A stretch of DNA of 64,000 bases from Cinclus cinclus (lineage: Eukaryota; Chordata; Aves; Passeriformes; Cinclidae). The stretch lies in the NCBI RefSeq assembly GCF_963662255.1, contig NC_085047.1, positions 91,260,259 through 91,324,258 on the forward strand. The letters run 5' to 3'. Positions within the stretch are counted from its first letter, which is position 1. Every line of letters begins with the position of its first letter. Shown in pieces: positions 1 through 13,744 of this stretch. Made by a program: the position numbers and the translations under genes. Below the pieces are notes generated by a model. It worked only from the letters and a program-made list of their open reading frames with translations. It made no database searches and was not told where the DNA came from.

Positions 1-1783
1 TTTCTAGGACATCCCCTTTATAAAGAATGGATTTGGGGTAAAATCAGTCTTGCTGCAGTCTCAAGGGCATAAGTCTCAAGTTGCTTTGGGCTTAGCAGGA
101 CCAGAAATTCAAATATAGGGTCTTTCTAGAGAAGGAATCAAAACTGAGTGAGAAAATTGAGTTCTGGTATTCAATATTGTCATAAGAGCTACAGGCTTCC
201 AGAAATGTCAGATTCCTGACACTGACTCTGGGTCAGAACTTTCCATTAAGCTTCTCATCTGGAAGAAAATCTGCCTGAAGATCAAATGACAGACACCAGA
301 AAGCAATGCTTATTTACATATTCAGAGTTTAAAATACAAAATCTGCAATTATGTTTATGTTTTAAAAGAAAGGTTTCTGCAAGTTTTTTGTGAAGAGGAA
401 GAACTGTTTGCTTTTACAAAGTAGTAAGCAGGCTTTTCTCTGGTATTCATAGCCTATTTGGGAAGTACTTTCCAGCATCTGTGGGCAAAGCTGTTTAAAA
501 ACAGTTCTCTACAAAAATAAAGTTGTAAGTCTATAAAGCATTTTTTATCTTGGCAGACCAAAATAATTTTTCCCAGTATTTCAGGAAGCCTCTGACATTC
601 TCCAAAGTTCATTAGCTTGACTGTTTGGGAAGGAGTTTTCTTTCTGTCTTTAATTTTCTACTGATATTGAGATTTACTTTTGTTTATATCAATACAGGGT
701 TATTTTTAATCACTTCATGTTTAGATGCTTGCTGTCTTATTGACATTTCAACTAGGTGCTGCTTTGAACAAAAAAAAAAAAAGTAAGGGATTTTGTTGTT
801 TTAAAAAGAACACTTCAGTGTTAAATTGGATTCCAGACAGTGGGATTTATAATCTAATTCTTACAAGAGATTCAGAGCTTGATATCAAGAGCTGGAGCAC
901 TTCTTTGTCCACATGTAGCATGTTGTAAAATCAGAAGTTCTAATATTTTTTTAACTCAATTTTTTCCTATCTCTAAGAGTTAAAGATATTCTTTTTCTTC
1001 TTGCTTTTGATTAGCAAAAATTTCCTCATCCTCTGCTGTCAAAGAGTCATACATATTTGATAGCTTTATCCTTTTCTCCTTAATATTTCAAGTAATTCAG
1101 CTAGACTATCTTCATCAATGGGGTAAGCGGAGCTGTAACACCTACTTAAGGGAGGGGAGCCATCTGGTTTCCTTGCAACTTGGAGCCTGCTGGCAAATAT
1201 TAGGTTATACCAATTTAGAGCATGATGAAGTGGGAAATAATGGACATTTCTGAAGAATCTGAAATAGGATCTGCTGTTATCGGCAAAAATTGGCAGGTGC
1301 AGTGCTCTATGCTGGCTGTAAGCATGGTCTCAAGTTGGAGAGTGCAGCTGGGAAAATGACTTGCTAATTGAATGGTTGCAGGACTCCCAGCAGCTCTGAA
1401 AGTAGTGGAGCATCATTAATTGGAGGCTCTTGGTTGACTTAGTGGAAGCTGTCACAGAAGGAAGGATCCTGAAAGTTGAGGTTTACTTTCTAGATGTTTT
1501 ACTGTGGTTTTTGCCTGTTACACTGAATAAGTCCTCGTGGAGTTAGAAGTGCTTTCAAACCCATGAGGACTGGCCTAAGGCTAGCACCATCTATTCTTTT
1601 ATTTTCAGCATGGTGACAGTGGTTGAAAGTTATAAAAGATATGCAATTACACATTAGTTTAACTGCACGTTTCTGTTGTTATCTTTCCCTTCCCTCTTTT
1701 TCCCTTTATTTTCACTTGTGTTAGGTTTCAAAATTGGCTTGGCTGGAGCAAAATTCTTTTTTTTCTTTTTCTTTAGAGCCTTT

Positions 1784-1821
1784 CTTTAGAAGACCTTGTC
1801 CGCTTTAGAAGACCTTGTCCG
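1784..1821. repeat. Perfect 19-bp tandem duplication
   Basis: The 19 bases at 1784-1802 (starting ctttagaagacc) are repeated exactly at 1803-1821. Only two copies exist and the flanks do not continue the period, so this is a recent local duplication inside the intron rather than a satellite. Confidence 0.9.
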
Positions 1822-2875
1822 TTTCTTGGATGTTGCCATAATTCATAAAAGTAGTTACCGGAAAAAAAATGGCCTAGTTTTGGTTCAGAATAGCATTACA
1901 TACACCTCTGGCTTATGTGGGTCTCAGAATAGCAGTGAATGCAAAAGCACATGTGCATTAGCTGTGGCTCCCTTTTTCATAGGTTGTTTTTATTCATTAA
2001 ATGCAAACATATTGCGGTGCATCCTATTTTAATACAAAGGTCTGTTGGCAAAATGTGGCATTTTCCATCAGCTGTTAATGCACCTCGAGGGAAGATGTAT
2101 TGGCATTGAGTGCTGTGCAGCAAGCACTGCTGACTTCAGAGTCCACTTCATGTGTCGTTAGTGATGGTAGCATCCCTGTACGCCTAAAATTTCTCCGGCC
2201 ATTTACAGTGTAGCTTTCCTGGATGAGTTATGAAGGCTGGGAGGTAAGAGACTTCAGTGATGGGGTTGAACCACCCAGCATGCCTCTGGCCTGCATGGAC
2301 ACAAGGTTATCTGTGAGTGTGGATTGGATGAGGAACAGTGGGGTGAAAGCTGACCTGAGCCTCCTAGTGCTGTGTTCATGGGCTGGAGGTCAAGTGTTAA
2401 ACCCTTCAAGAGAACTGATGAGACCACTTTTTCAAGGTGGACCCTGAGTAAGTCTTCCAGTGGCCATCAAGCTCTTCCAAAGTTTAGGTGATACATCTAG
2501 GGAAAATGCCTTCAGTTTGCATCTACATTTGGATAACCTCTGTTAGGTGGGAGGCAGGGAGATGAAACTGGGAAGATTTGGTAGTTGTACTTGTGGATCA
2601 AAACTTGTGTATCAAGCATAGGCCTGTGATGGAACTGAGAATAGCAAAACATGGATGAAGAAGCTTCTGCCTCCTTCCCCAGGCTCTGACTCAGCAGCCT
2701 GGGACAAGCTGTTTTGGGGAATGCTGTGTTTTTAAATGTTGTGGCTTCACGTGGACCAATTTATGGTGCCCAGTTCTAGCTTAACTCTTCTGAATGCTTA
2801 CTTTGCCTCTTTTTATCTTCCTGGCCCTAACAAGTAGACAGAAATAATTCACCTGGCCTCATAAATCAAATAAAT

Positions 2876-3240
2876 TCATACAATCATAGAATCATTTAGG
2901 TTGTAAAAATCTCTAAGGCCATCCAATCCAACTGTTAATTCAACACTGCCAAGCCCACCCCTAAACCATGGCCTTGAAGTGCCATGTATTTTAAGTCTTT
3001 GAAACATCTCCAGGGACAGTGGTTCCACCACTTTCCTGGGCAGCCTGTTACAGTCCTTGACAACCTTTTCAGTGAAGAAATTTCTCCTAATATCCTATTC
3101 TAAACCTCCCTTGGCACAACATGAGGCTATTTCCTCTTGTCCTGCCAGTTGTTACCCGGGAGAAGAGGCCAACCCTCACTATGCTACAACTTCCTTTCAT
3201 GTGGTTGTAGAGATAAGGTCCCACTGAGCCTCCTTTTCAG
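2876..3240 (-). mobile_element. CR1 LINE 3' end, antisense
   Basis: The left edge carries the CR1 terminal signature in reverse complement (atcatagaatcat), followed by the familiar avian CR1 tail: the segment about chicken-repeat 'gggcagcctgtt', 'tttctcctaatatc' and the antisense end near 'gagcctccttttc'. The element is 5'-truncated, as is usual for CR1, and has no intact frame. Its right edge lies only about 65 bases before the splice acceptor of the exon at 3306, so the polypyrimidine tract of that exon begins almost directly after the repeat. Recognised from memory of the family; the exact subfamily is not determined. Confidence 0.9.
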
Positions 3241-3305
3241 CAGTGCAGGGAACCTTATCACTCTACAACTCCTTTTTTTGTCTTTCCCTTTTCATGCCCA
3301 CACAG

Positions 3306-3674
3306 CTGAATGAATCTGCCAAGCAGCTGATGGAGATGGACAAGACGTGCTCGGCTGCCGCCTCTGGCTGTGACATGCCGCTGGCAACGGAGACGGTGGC
3401 AGTGGCAGCAGCGGCAGCGGTGGGTCTGGCACCGTGCTCCACACTGGCCAGTGTGGGGGCTGCTGGAGCAGCCCAGCGGCAGGTGGAAGGCAAGAAGAAC
3501 ACCAAGAAGCGCCACTCCTTCACTGCCCTCAGCATGACACACAAGTCCTCCCAGGCCGCCAGCAACCGGCACTCCATGGAGATCAGCGCCCCTGTCCTCA
3601 TCAGCTCCAGCGACCCACGGGCAGCTGCCAGGATCGGGGACCTGACCCATCTCTCCTCCAGTGCCCCAGCCCAG
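3306..3674 (+). CDS. SH3RF3: SH3RF3 coding exon: linker with partial CRIB-like patch
   Basis: This exon encodes 123 whole codons of SH3RF3 (POSH2), an E3 ubiquitin ligase and Rac1/JNK scaffold. It is the linker between the second and third SH3 domains. The acceptor is a pyrimidine tract ending cacag at 3305 and the donor is cag|gtaagg at 3675. Both borders are phase 0. The peptide starts LNESAKQLMEMDK, runs through an Ala-rich stretch (VAVAAAAAVG, coded by mixed gca/gcg), then a basic KKNTKKRHSFTALSM segment and RHSMEISAPVLISSSDP. The last is highly characteristic of SH3RF3 rather than SH3RF1. POSH2 is reported to bind active Rac1 through a partial CRIB motif, and the I-S-x-P core here fits that (inference). 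The Ala tract could vary in length between individuals. Confidence 0.93.
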
Positions 3675-4504
3675 GTAAGGTGGAGTGAAGTGGGGTGTGT
3701 GCATCCTTAGCAGGTGGCACACCCTTGTGACACCTCTTCCAAAATGGCTCACCCACACATGAAGCCGTCACATGGTACTGTCGTCTTGGTGTGACAGGAC
3801 TTGGCATCTGCCGTTCCTATCCTTGCATTCATCAGTGGGCAGGCGTGAGAAGCCAGAGGATAAGGCCAATATTGGATTCACAATACTGCAACACTTTAAA
3901 AAACAAACAGTAATCACACAATTTGTTAGAAGTAATGCAACTGTTGCACCAGTTTCTGTTGTAGAAAGGAGTAATTTTGAGTGATTCCATTACCCTGAAC
4001 GTATCTGTTACTCTGCAGGATAGCAATGTCAGTATGAAATTCACACACTGGGGATAAAAGAAGATTTTTGGAATATTTTTTTCTGTACAGATCACTGGAG
4101 GATGAGCAAATGTGCTGTACTTTGACAAGTGTTGTACCCATCAAGTAGCTGCTGCTCAGAAAAGCCCAAGGAGTTTTTAAACCATCACACATGCTGAAAC
4201 TGCAGCCCTCTCCATCTTTCCACCTCTCAAAGGAGGACACAGCAGAACATCCTCCCAAACATCCCCACAGGTCACAAAAGGAGCTTCCAAGAGGCTGCTT
4301 CTAGGGCCCTGGCAAAAACAGGAGCCAAAGTCACCAGGGGTGCACTGGAACCCTTTGCAATTGCCTGCTGTTGCTACAGATAAGGAAATCCAGCTGCTGA
4401 TTTGCAGTTTGAATGTGTAGAAGAGAAGGGAGAATAGTCACAGTCTCAAAGCTCTTCTGCCTCAGCCTTCCTGCCCAGTCATCTACACAAGTGTGTGTGC
4501 AGAT

Positions 4505-4530
4505 TATAAACCACCCACAGGTGGTTTATA
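4505..4530. repeat. Perfect inverted repeat, 11-bp arms, 4-nt loop
   Basis: The arm tataaaccacc (4505-4515) is followed by caca and then its exact reverse complement ggtggtttata (4520-4530). A transcript could form an 11-bp hairpin. It is too short for a microRNA precursor and the flanks do not extend the pairing, so no function is assigned. Confidence 0.85.
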
Positions 4531-7500
4531 GACCGGTTCCTCATAGTCTGTGCTGCTTATTAGTGCCAAGATAACCTCAGCATGACAGGATCTTCCCACA
4601 TATCATGTCTCTGCTGAAAAAAGCCATCCTCTCCCTGGACATGCCTTCTAGCCCCTCACATCCATGTCCCTATACAGGGACAAACATGGATCACTTGCCA
4701 ACCCTGTGGTGGCCCAGAGCAGGAAGCAATCCATGTTACAGCCACTGCCCATGCTGGTATGCATGTAGATGGTGAGGAGAGGGACAAACAGCAAACTGTA
4801 GGGGCTACTTTGGGCAGAAATGCTTGTTTATGTCATCTGTAGTGCTGGTGGTCACCCCTGTGAGGTCAGTGTGCACCAGACCATGGGGTCACTCCTGATA
4901 GCTGTGCCCTGCTGTGACCCATGACATGAGCCCCAAGCCCTGCAGCCCAGGTTTGCAAGGACGCTGGGAGAGACAGGGTGCCTGCATGCACACCATGTGT
5001 GATGCAGAGCCAGCCAAAACTCTACTGAGAGGACAGTGCCACAGTGGAGCAGTACTCTCTGCTCCTGTCTCAGCTGCTCACTTCCCTCCACTGTCCATCC
5101 ACACGTAGGAGCCAGAGAGGCAGCTCAGTCCAACTGTAATAGCACTCATTTTCTTCCACATGCCTTTTTCAGGGAGTGTTTCTGTGGTGTAAGGTCTCCC
5201 CCCCCCTTTCAGCCCCCAGAAGGAGGGTGAAGGTGAGGATATGGCTCCCACACAAAGCAGCATGGGAGTCAAGATGTACGGGGACATCTGTGAAGCAGCA
5301 CAAGCACTATACATGGGGGAGGGTCCAAAACTTGTCAAGTAAATGACACCCAGGTTTTTGGCACTGAGAGTGACACATTTGGACTTTACAGAGACATGAT
5401 AGACAGTGGCTTTTCTGTTCCTGTGCTAGTCAAGAGAAACATAAAACACACTTTTTTTGGTTAGAGTTGTGTTGAAGACTCATTCTGAGCTAGTAAACCA
5501 CAGAAGTTATACCATGAAACAAAAAGTGCCTTGATTATTCTCCCCTGTTTTAATAGAACAACTGGTATGTGAAACCCCACTCATTTCTCAAACAATTTTG
5601 TCATTTGCACACAAGTGGTAGAGGACAAGAAGGGCCTGATGTTTCCAGTGACAAGTTATGATTATCAAAATCCAGCCCACAGGAAGCTTGACTGAGTCTT
5701 TTGGAAGACATGTAATTGGTGCCGGTGGTCAAAAGCTCATCTAAGGCTGGGGTGTAAGGAAGCCCATGGTGGGAACAGGTTTGGAGAGTGGTTCTGCCTC
5801 AGGGCATAGAGCCAGTTTGCAGACAAGGCAGCTGAGCACATGCCTCTAACACTGCTGGTCCAAACTGTCTTGGCCAAAATCCAGATGGGGAAGAAGAGTC
5901 TTGGTGGCTCTGACCGACCTTAGTGAAAAAAGGCTTCCCTCGATCAAAAAGTGTCATTGCACCCTGTCACCCTAAGGGTGGAATTTGCATGTATTAATAC
6001 ATACCCCTGCTTTTGGGTACCTTGCTTTCTAATTTGAGAGATTTAATATTTTCCTTTGAAAACTTTGCTATGAATGTGGATCGATACGGAAAAAAAACTG
6101 GGGCTGAAGTTTTCACTATGTTCTCTTGACTGTAGGAGCAGCCTTCAGAATAATGCCTGTAAAGATTAGCAATAAAATCACAAGAGCTACAAACATGAAT
6201 TAACCTGCTTTTAAGCCTTAGTTAGGTCTACAAAAAATAGAGAATTTGGCTCTTACCAAATGTACATTAAAATTGTGCAGCTATATTTATATAGCTATTA
6301 ATTCCATAATAATAGGGGTTACATTTTAATTAAATGTGTCAGAAATTCAGTTTCTTCTCTGCCATCTGCTTAGACCTGACATGGCTCAGAAGCAATTAAT
6401 GATTCCTCAGTCTTAGACAGAATATCAGTTCAGCACTTTTCTTTTTATTCACATGGCTGAACGCCAGCCACAGTAGCATAAACAATGGGCCCATGAGCTC
6501 TTACATCAAGGCATTCAGGGCAGTGAGAATCTTGTCTTCAGATTTTTTGTTCTAAAATGCATTTGGCATTTCTAAGGTAAATGCCCCATATGTCTTGTTC
6601 AGGGTTTGACATCTTGACAAATCTGCAAACTGATTTTACTGCTGCTTCGGAAGTGCTCAGGGGCATTGCTGAGAGCATGGGCAGGTTATAGGAAGGCTGT
6701 GCATGTAGCTGCCAAGTTCACGAGTGAGCTCTGATGCAGGAAGATGTCTCACCTTTTCTTTTCTCCCTTGGAGAGGAACCTCTCTGTTCTGCATGTCATT
6801 GTCACAGCCATTGAGTGGTTCTCTTTGTAAACATCTCAGGCCCTTGCTGGTTTGCAACAGCAAATTCAGCCAAAGCTTATTTCTTAAAAAGGAAGCAAAA
6901 AATTTGCAGTTTTGGTATCTAGAAAATGTATGGTTTTTTTTTTAAACTAGAACGTAAATTTGGTTTATTGTTTAATTTCCAGGCACTTTTTCATTGCTTA
7001 TTGAATAGATTTCTTCATAAAAAAATAAAGGAATTTTGTTCAGTTTAGTAGGTACAAGTTTCTCTGGAACATACCAGGACTGGTATTTAGCTTGCAGGGG
7101 GACTCTATATTTTTAAAAAGTTCAACACAGTTTTCTTACAGCCTGTCCTTTGAACAAGCAGAATTCAATTACAGGAGTTCTAGAATGGCATCCAGTCCCC
7201 TACCTCAAGGCAACCAGCTGGTGCCCAGTGAAACAGCCTACTCAAAACAAGCATCAGTTTTCTCTGTAGACCTGAGGCACCCAGATCTGGAGCACCTGCT
7301 TTCTCTCTGCTGACATGAGAAGAAACAGAGACATCTAGGGCTTACTGCTGACGTTACTGCAGGAACTTAAAATTTAGGTGCAAATTTTACATGTTTCAGT
7401 AAATGTACTTTATATTCCACGCCTTAGAAGTTATTTCATGCATAGTTCTTTATTCTTGTGGCTTTTGTCAATTCTTGTGAATTGGAACCAGACTTCCACA

Positions 7501-10500
7501 CTGAACTGACATGGGGTGTTTTTTTTTTGTTTGTTTTTATGAGTCATTAGGCTATTATAAGCCTCCAGGAGGGCACAGATTTCTACATATTGTGCACTAA
7601 CATGCAGACCAAGACTATGAAATCACATGTTTTGAAAGCAGTTCTGCATATCATTAATTTAATGATCAAAGACTGCTGACCTTCCATAATGTGTTCATTG
7701 TTCTTTAAGCAGAACCAACTCAGCTGTTTTCCAAAAGCCAAGATGTATTTTGAAATGAATGATGGTCTTAAAAAACATCCTCACTGACTACAGACTTTGG
7801 GATCTTTGAAAGGTAGAAGAATCAACTTGAAGTCACCTCAGCTGGACAAAATGGTGATTGGAATTCCACAACAGCCAGGATATAAAGCATTTAATTTAAA
7901 AGAGGAAACACTGGAATCCTAATTTTGCCTGCAACTAAATTTGCTTGTATGCTTTTTGCTGCATGCTGAGCATCACTCATTAAATGTAAGATCTCCATCT
8001 GAAAGGTAATAGTGTCTGTTCATCATGCAGAATGTCCTATCATACTGGCAAAATGGATTTTTATTGAAGATGTAAGTAGTGCTGCAGGCCAGTGATGGAG
8101 CTGAAGCTGAATTAGGTTACAGGTGCAGAAGAGCAGTTCGTAACTGAGACTCCTTGGGGAGTGGGGAAGGTCCCCCTGGAAAGTAATCATGCCTAGGCCT
8201 CAGATGGCTTGTCCTGCTTCCATTTTCACCCCTTATGAATTATTCGTCCCTGCTAGTTGAAAAGGTCATGGGTCAGTACTGCTCCAAATCCCCTGGATTT
8301 TGACAGAAAAAGCATCTCATGAATAATGAAGCATGGCTTTGTGCACACCAGGGTAACAGCTGAGTGAGGAATAAAGGATCCTCCCCACAGAAGGAACTTC
8401 TGTGTGTGTTTTGAACAACTCATCACCATGCACAAGAAGTCAATTTGTATCTGCAAGTATTAGTACAAGCTCCTAACCAGAGGACACATGTTCAAGAAAA
8501 GCTGAGAACAATGTCTTGCACGTTCCCAGTCCCAAAGAGTGACAGTATTTGAAATGAAAAATGTTCCTTGAAGTGTCTTGCTATATAAATCATTTGGGAG
8601 TGTGTCCTTATCAGTTATTTAGAAGCGCTGAATTTTAGCTGAGAAAATGTAATAGCAGAACTCCAGTTGAGCCTTGGCTGATAACCTAAATGTGCTGACC
8701 ATGAGAGGCATGCAGATTATACCTAAAATCCAGAGACTAAAAATGAATCTTGAATTTTTAAGTACACAACAAGCTCTGAGAAAATAAGACAAATTCAGGT
8801 ATTTCATAGCTTTGGCTAGGAGTCCAAATTCTATCCAATGTGTTCTGTTGCTGACTGTGAATGACAACTGATGGGATACAAGAACAAGACAGGTGAAACC
8901 AAGGACAGCTATTTCAGGATGCAGCACCAGTCAAAATGGCAAAAGAGAAGAAATATTGGTCCAACATATCTTTCTGTAATTTAGATCAAAATATGTCACA
9001 AAAAATGCATAAGAGCTTTTGCTAAGGTCAAACATAAATTAATTATTTGTCTTTTTACATTTTCAGTTCTATTCATAGTTATTTATAATTTATTCCAGAT
9101 ATTGCCTATTCTAAATAACTTTATCTTGTTGGGGGAGGGGGGTTGTAGGTGGGAAGGCATTAACTTCTTTTACACAGAAGGTTTTATGTAGGATTGTAAG
9201 CATGTAAGCAGCTGCTTTTTCTTTCTTTTTTTTTTTTTTTGGCTACCAATAGGTATCTGAATACACTCTGTGCATATTGGGATATATTATATTATTTGTC
9301 AAAGCTATTGCAAATGAGGCTCATGAGCTGACTCAGTCTATGGACTGATTACATAAGCTACCAGGAATCCAGGTCAATGCAAAATTGTTTTTAGGGAAGT
9401 ACCAGGCTAGAGACAGTGTCTTCTCTTTTTCCTATAATATGCCTTATCACAAATATATTTTGAAAGATTTTTCAAGAAAGACGCAAAACCTAATTTTTTT
9501 ACAGGAAATAGGAAGAGAAAGTTGTACTTTAGAAGGGTTATTTAATTGTGCACGAAATCCCATTGCCCATAAAAGAAAAACAATATTTTTTTTTTCCAGA
9601 TGCTCCTCAGGGTAGTAACCTGAAAACATTTTGCCACTGAAATAATTTGTTGCACACATCTAATCTTGAGGCTTTACAGTGCCTGGCAGTCAACTACTGA
9701 TTTGGAAGTCTCAAGAGCAAGTGAGACACTGTCATGGTATTTACCCCATACCATAAAATTCTGTTCATCCAGCACACACTATGTGTTCATGTATGACATT
9801 TGAGCAGGAATGACTAAAGTGTATCTTTTTCTCTTTGTTTTTACTTGGAGGGTTTGTTTATTTGTTTACCGCTATTTTCTCCCCGGAGGGGGACTTCCTA
9901 CAGGAGATATTGCACAGGATCCTGGTGAGTTGGTTGTACAGTTATCAAAAGGACAATTATGAGTGTGGGATTAAATTAACATCTTTCTCAGGTCAAGCTT
10001 CCCGTGTTTGATTTTTCATGTTCTTTGATCCCAGAATTGCAAGAAACTATTTGCTACGAACCTATTTAAAACCTTGTGGTGGAGAGTTATATCCTGAATA
10101 TAGTCTGAGAGAAACAAGGCTGAGTAAAATATAATTCTCAGGATGCTCATCCCTATGATGCTTAATTAGTCCTCATATGGGGGAGCTGAGAAGCTGTGAG
10201 CCAGAATAATCAGTGCTTTTATGCATGATAATGTCAGATGAATCTTCAGAAGAAAATGACAAAAATATTTGGGTTTCTTTTCTTCTAATTTTCAGGCATC
10301 ATTAGATTGCAGGATAGGGGAAATGGAAGCTCAGGAAATTAATTTACTTGACTTCTCCAGCTCTCTGCATAGTTCTGTGAGCTACTGAGAGAAGACGTGG
10401 TTTAGAGTTTTTGGTCTATTACAAACCAAAAATAATCAGAGCCAACCTGGTCCTAGAACAAATTGGCATGATACTCTGCCCCACCTTCATCCACAGACAC

Positions 10501-13500
10501 TTGCAGGTTGTAAAAACCCTTCAGTAAATCATATAAATTTAGTTCCAGTTTTTGCAGGAAGGAACTGGGTATTTATGCAGCCATTTATGCAGCTGCAGCT
10601 GTTATCCTGCACATTTGATTGTTTTTCACACCCACCGTTATGGAAAAAAAAATTCCTCCTCTAGAATTGATAAGTCCATTTCAGCCCCCACTTTGATAAT
10701 TAGCATTTGATGAGTCTACTTGATCTTGCATGTAGCACTTTTCATCAATACTAGGTGTCACTACCATGCATTAAGTGCTAATACATTATTTCTAGGAACA
10801 TTAAGGTCCAGAATGCTTGCCACAGTCATTGTTTTATGGAGTCAGCAAATTAGAGAAACGAGTCACAGGAACCTTAAAGACCATTAGCCTGTTTCCATAT
10901 TTCCAGAGGATGGTATGTAAACTTACATGAGTTGAATGGGTGTTTTTCTCATATTTTAAAGTAATATTAAAGAGAAATTTAAAGTAAGCTGTAAATATGC
11001 ATTCAAGACATTAAAATATTTTTTTTCCTGAGAATTAATGAATGTGGTAAGTGCCCTGTGGTGAGAGAGTGCTGGATTTTCTTTGAAGTCAAAACTGAGA
11101 ATTCTGGTTGGTGATTTTCTAGATGATAAGAACATTCATCTGATAGCAACAATTATTTTTCAGTGAAGGCAACTGCAACCCACATTATCACTGTACTCTG
11201 TTCCTAGTTTTATCACTTTCCTCCTGACTTCTATTCCACTTGAAAACTGAGTCCCTTGCTTTTGCAAGGCACTTCACAGGCACTGTGTCTTTTCAAATTA
11301 AACCACAAATGTGGCCTTAAAGTGCTGGTGAAAATCTAAAGTAAATCTGCAAGGGGAAAAAAAGAAAAACAATTTATGCTGGAAGTCCAAACTAATAATT
11401 CTTATGCTCCCATAAAGGTGTGGATGGGAAAAGAGAATTTGAGAAGATGTTTCAGCCTAGATGAGTAGTTGTTACCTTTAATTTCCTGGTGACTCTGAGT
11501 TTGTCAGTAATATTTGGGGAGTTATCTACTACACCGGAGTAGCTGGTGATAAAAACAAAGGACACAGCATGAGCTGGAAGTGAAACACTTGTCATGCAGC
11601 ACCATCCTGCCTGTGTGTATAGTCTGGGAGTTTTACTGAAGATTTAGCCTTGCACTGTACAGGTGGTGCACCTGCACTACCAATAGTCACAAAGAAGCAG
11701 AAATTAGTGCAAAAAGATCAGAGGTAGCTTTCAGCATGCATTTGTGCAGCTGCTTTTCCCTGCTGGCTGGCATCTGGGTCTTTAGTGTGTGGAGGAAAAG
11801 AGCTGGTGCTGTTGAGCTGAAACAGTGTTAAGTGGTGCTTGGAGGATGCCAGATTGAAGTGGGAGCATGAAGAAGTCAGATTTGGCTGTTCATGGGCCTA
11901 AGTAAATGGGATCAGATTGGCAGTGTCTGGTTCAGAAAACTGCATGCCAACATTAGAATAAATGGCCTCCTAATCAAGAGGTGTACACATGTGACCACCC
12001 AGGAGGTCACTCTGGAAATTCAATGGCCAAATGTTTAAAGGCATTAGAAGCTCATAAGGATAGAAAGGAGCACCAAATGGTATTTTCAGAAGTGACTCCT
12101 ATTACTTAAATTGCAATAAAATCTCTGGGAATCAGGCAGTGAAGTACTTAATGCCACCCTGAGAAAACTGCAAGGTACCTGTTTTTATCAGTAAGTGCCT
12201 ACGCGCCTCTTAAAATCCTGGCTGTCAGAGACATCTCCTACCCGTAAGGCTTTAGCAATGCTGAGTAGCAGAAATTGAAGAAGGATTAAGGCACAAATGC
12301 TGCAGTCTTTGAGCCCTCCCTGCGTAATGTCTGTGCATGGCTCTATTTGTGTGTCTGGTGCCACACAAGGAAGATGGATCACATAGGGATGTGCCATCAG
12401 AAAGCAAGGATGTGGTACACAGACTTCCTAAAAGGTATCAAAGCAGAGAACAAGAAAATCAGAGCATTGTCTTGGATTCCCATTCCCCTGAAGACATGAA
12501 GAGGAAAGGAGGACATGTTTAATACCTTGTTCCTTAGATCACAGTAGCAAAAGTACAACCTGGCTCCAGGGCTAAATAATGAAGGAAAACTAAGTTAAGT
12601 CCTGCTACCAGCTGTGGTGGAGAAAGGGCTGCTGTGTTCTCCAGAAGGATTATTGGTATTACTGGTAACTGGAGAGATGCATACAAAATTGTTGGAAGAG
12701 AAGAAAGGTAAACTTCCAACACAGGTAATTAGAAGTATAAAGAAATAGATTATTCTTTTACAAAAACCAGTCTCTTCAAAATCTTACTGCAAATATTATC
12801 TTGCAAAATAATCTAGCAATATTGTATTTTATAATATGAGCTAATTAGTGATACATACAGGGAACAACAGGGCCTTGAAAGAGTCAGCTTAGAAAGCCTT
12901 CACCAACTGTGTCAGGGACTGTAGCTTAAATGCAAAGCTGGTGAACATTCAGATGCATAGTAGCAATGAAGCAGCCACGAAGAGAATACAGCAAGGAGCA
13001 CAGAGGCACATGAAGCTGCAGAGCAGAATACTTCTGTGATAGTAAAGGTCAAGATGTGAACAGAGGAGCTGAATTCAATGTGTAGAAGGCCAGCAGGTTC
13101 TGTGGAGTAAAACCTGATGATGAAAAGCAGGGTCATAGACTGGAAAGTACACAGTCATGTCAAAGCCTGTAGGGAGAGAAGCTAAAGAAAAAACAGAGCA
13201 CAATCAGGAAGCAGGCACTGATTTGGAGTTTGGATGTATAGGATAACAAGCTGTACAAAGTGGAAAAAATGAATGGTTTGTAGGTGCCAGGCTGACACCA
13301 GATGCAGTAATATTGGAACAACCAGATATAGGCAAGAAACTGAATGTCAGGTAGATATATATGTACAGAACTGTGGAGACATCTTTGGGATTATTCAAGG
13401 GAAGAAAGCAAAATTTTCATCCAGCAACAGTGAATGCCAGTTACATGATTTCTTAATCCCTTGGACTCTATTTTAGCACAACCATAATAGAAAGCACTCA

Positions 13501-13744
13501 AGATCAGGCTTCTTTAATACAGAAGACACAGAAGGTCCCATTGTCAGTGCAAACATGCAAATAGATGATGCATTTGATGCTCTGCTCTTTTGGCTTGAAC
13601 TCATCACTTGGCAGAGTCAGTCAGGCTCAGCCCAGGGTGCCTGCAGTCACCACTCCAGGCTGGGGTAGCTGCACCTCTGCAAACTGACTTTGCTGCAGCG
13701 TGCAGAGGGAGGATCATAGGAGCTAAAGAAGGGTTAGCATGTGT

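Larger units (their letters stand above)
1..3305 (+). other. SH3RF3: SH3RF3 intron, 3' part
   Basis: Non-coding sequence up to the acceptor AG at 3304-3305. It is AT-rich with scattered stop codons in every frame, and the open frames seen are short and resemble no known protein. It contains a perfect 19-base tandem duplication (1784-1821) and an antisense CR1 tail (2876-3240). The stretch 1-1780 shows nothing recognisable beyond A/T-rich single-copy sequence. Assignment to the intron is inferred from the acceptor and from the first exon starting in mid-protein. Confidence 0.8.

Noticed and set aside
3258..3758. Antisense 166- and 112-codon frames opposite the first exon
   Set aside because: Shadows of the SH3RF3 exon in GC-rich coding sequence; no independent evidence.
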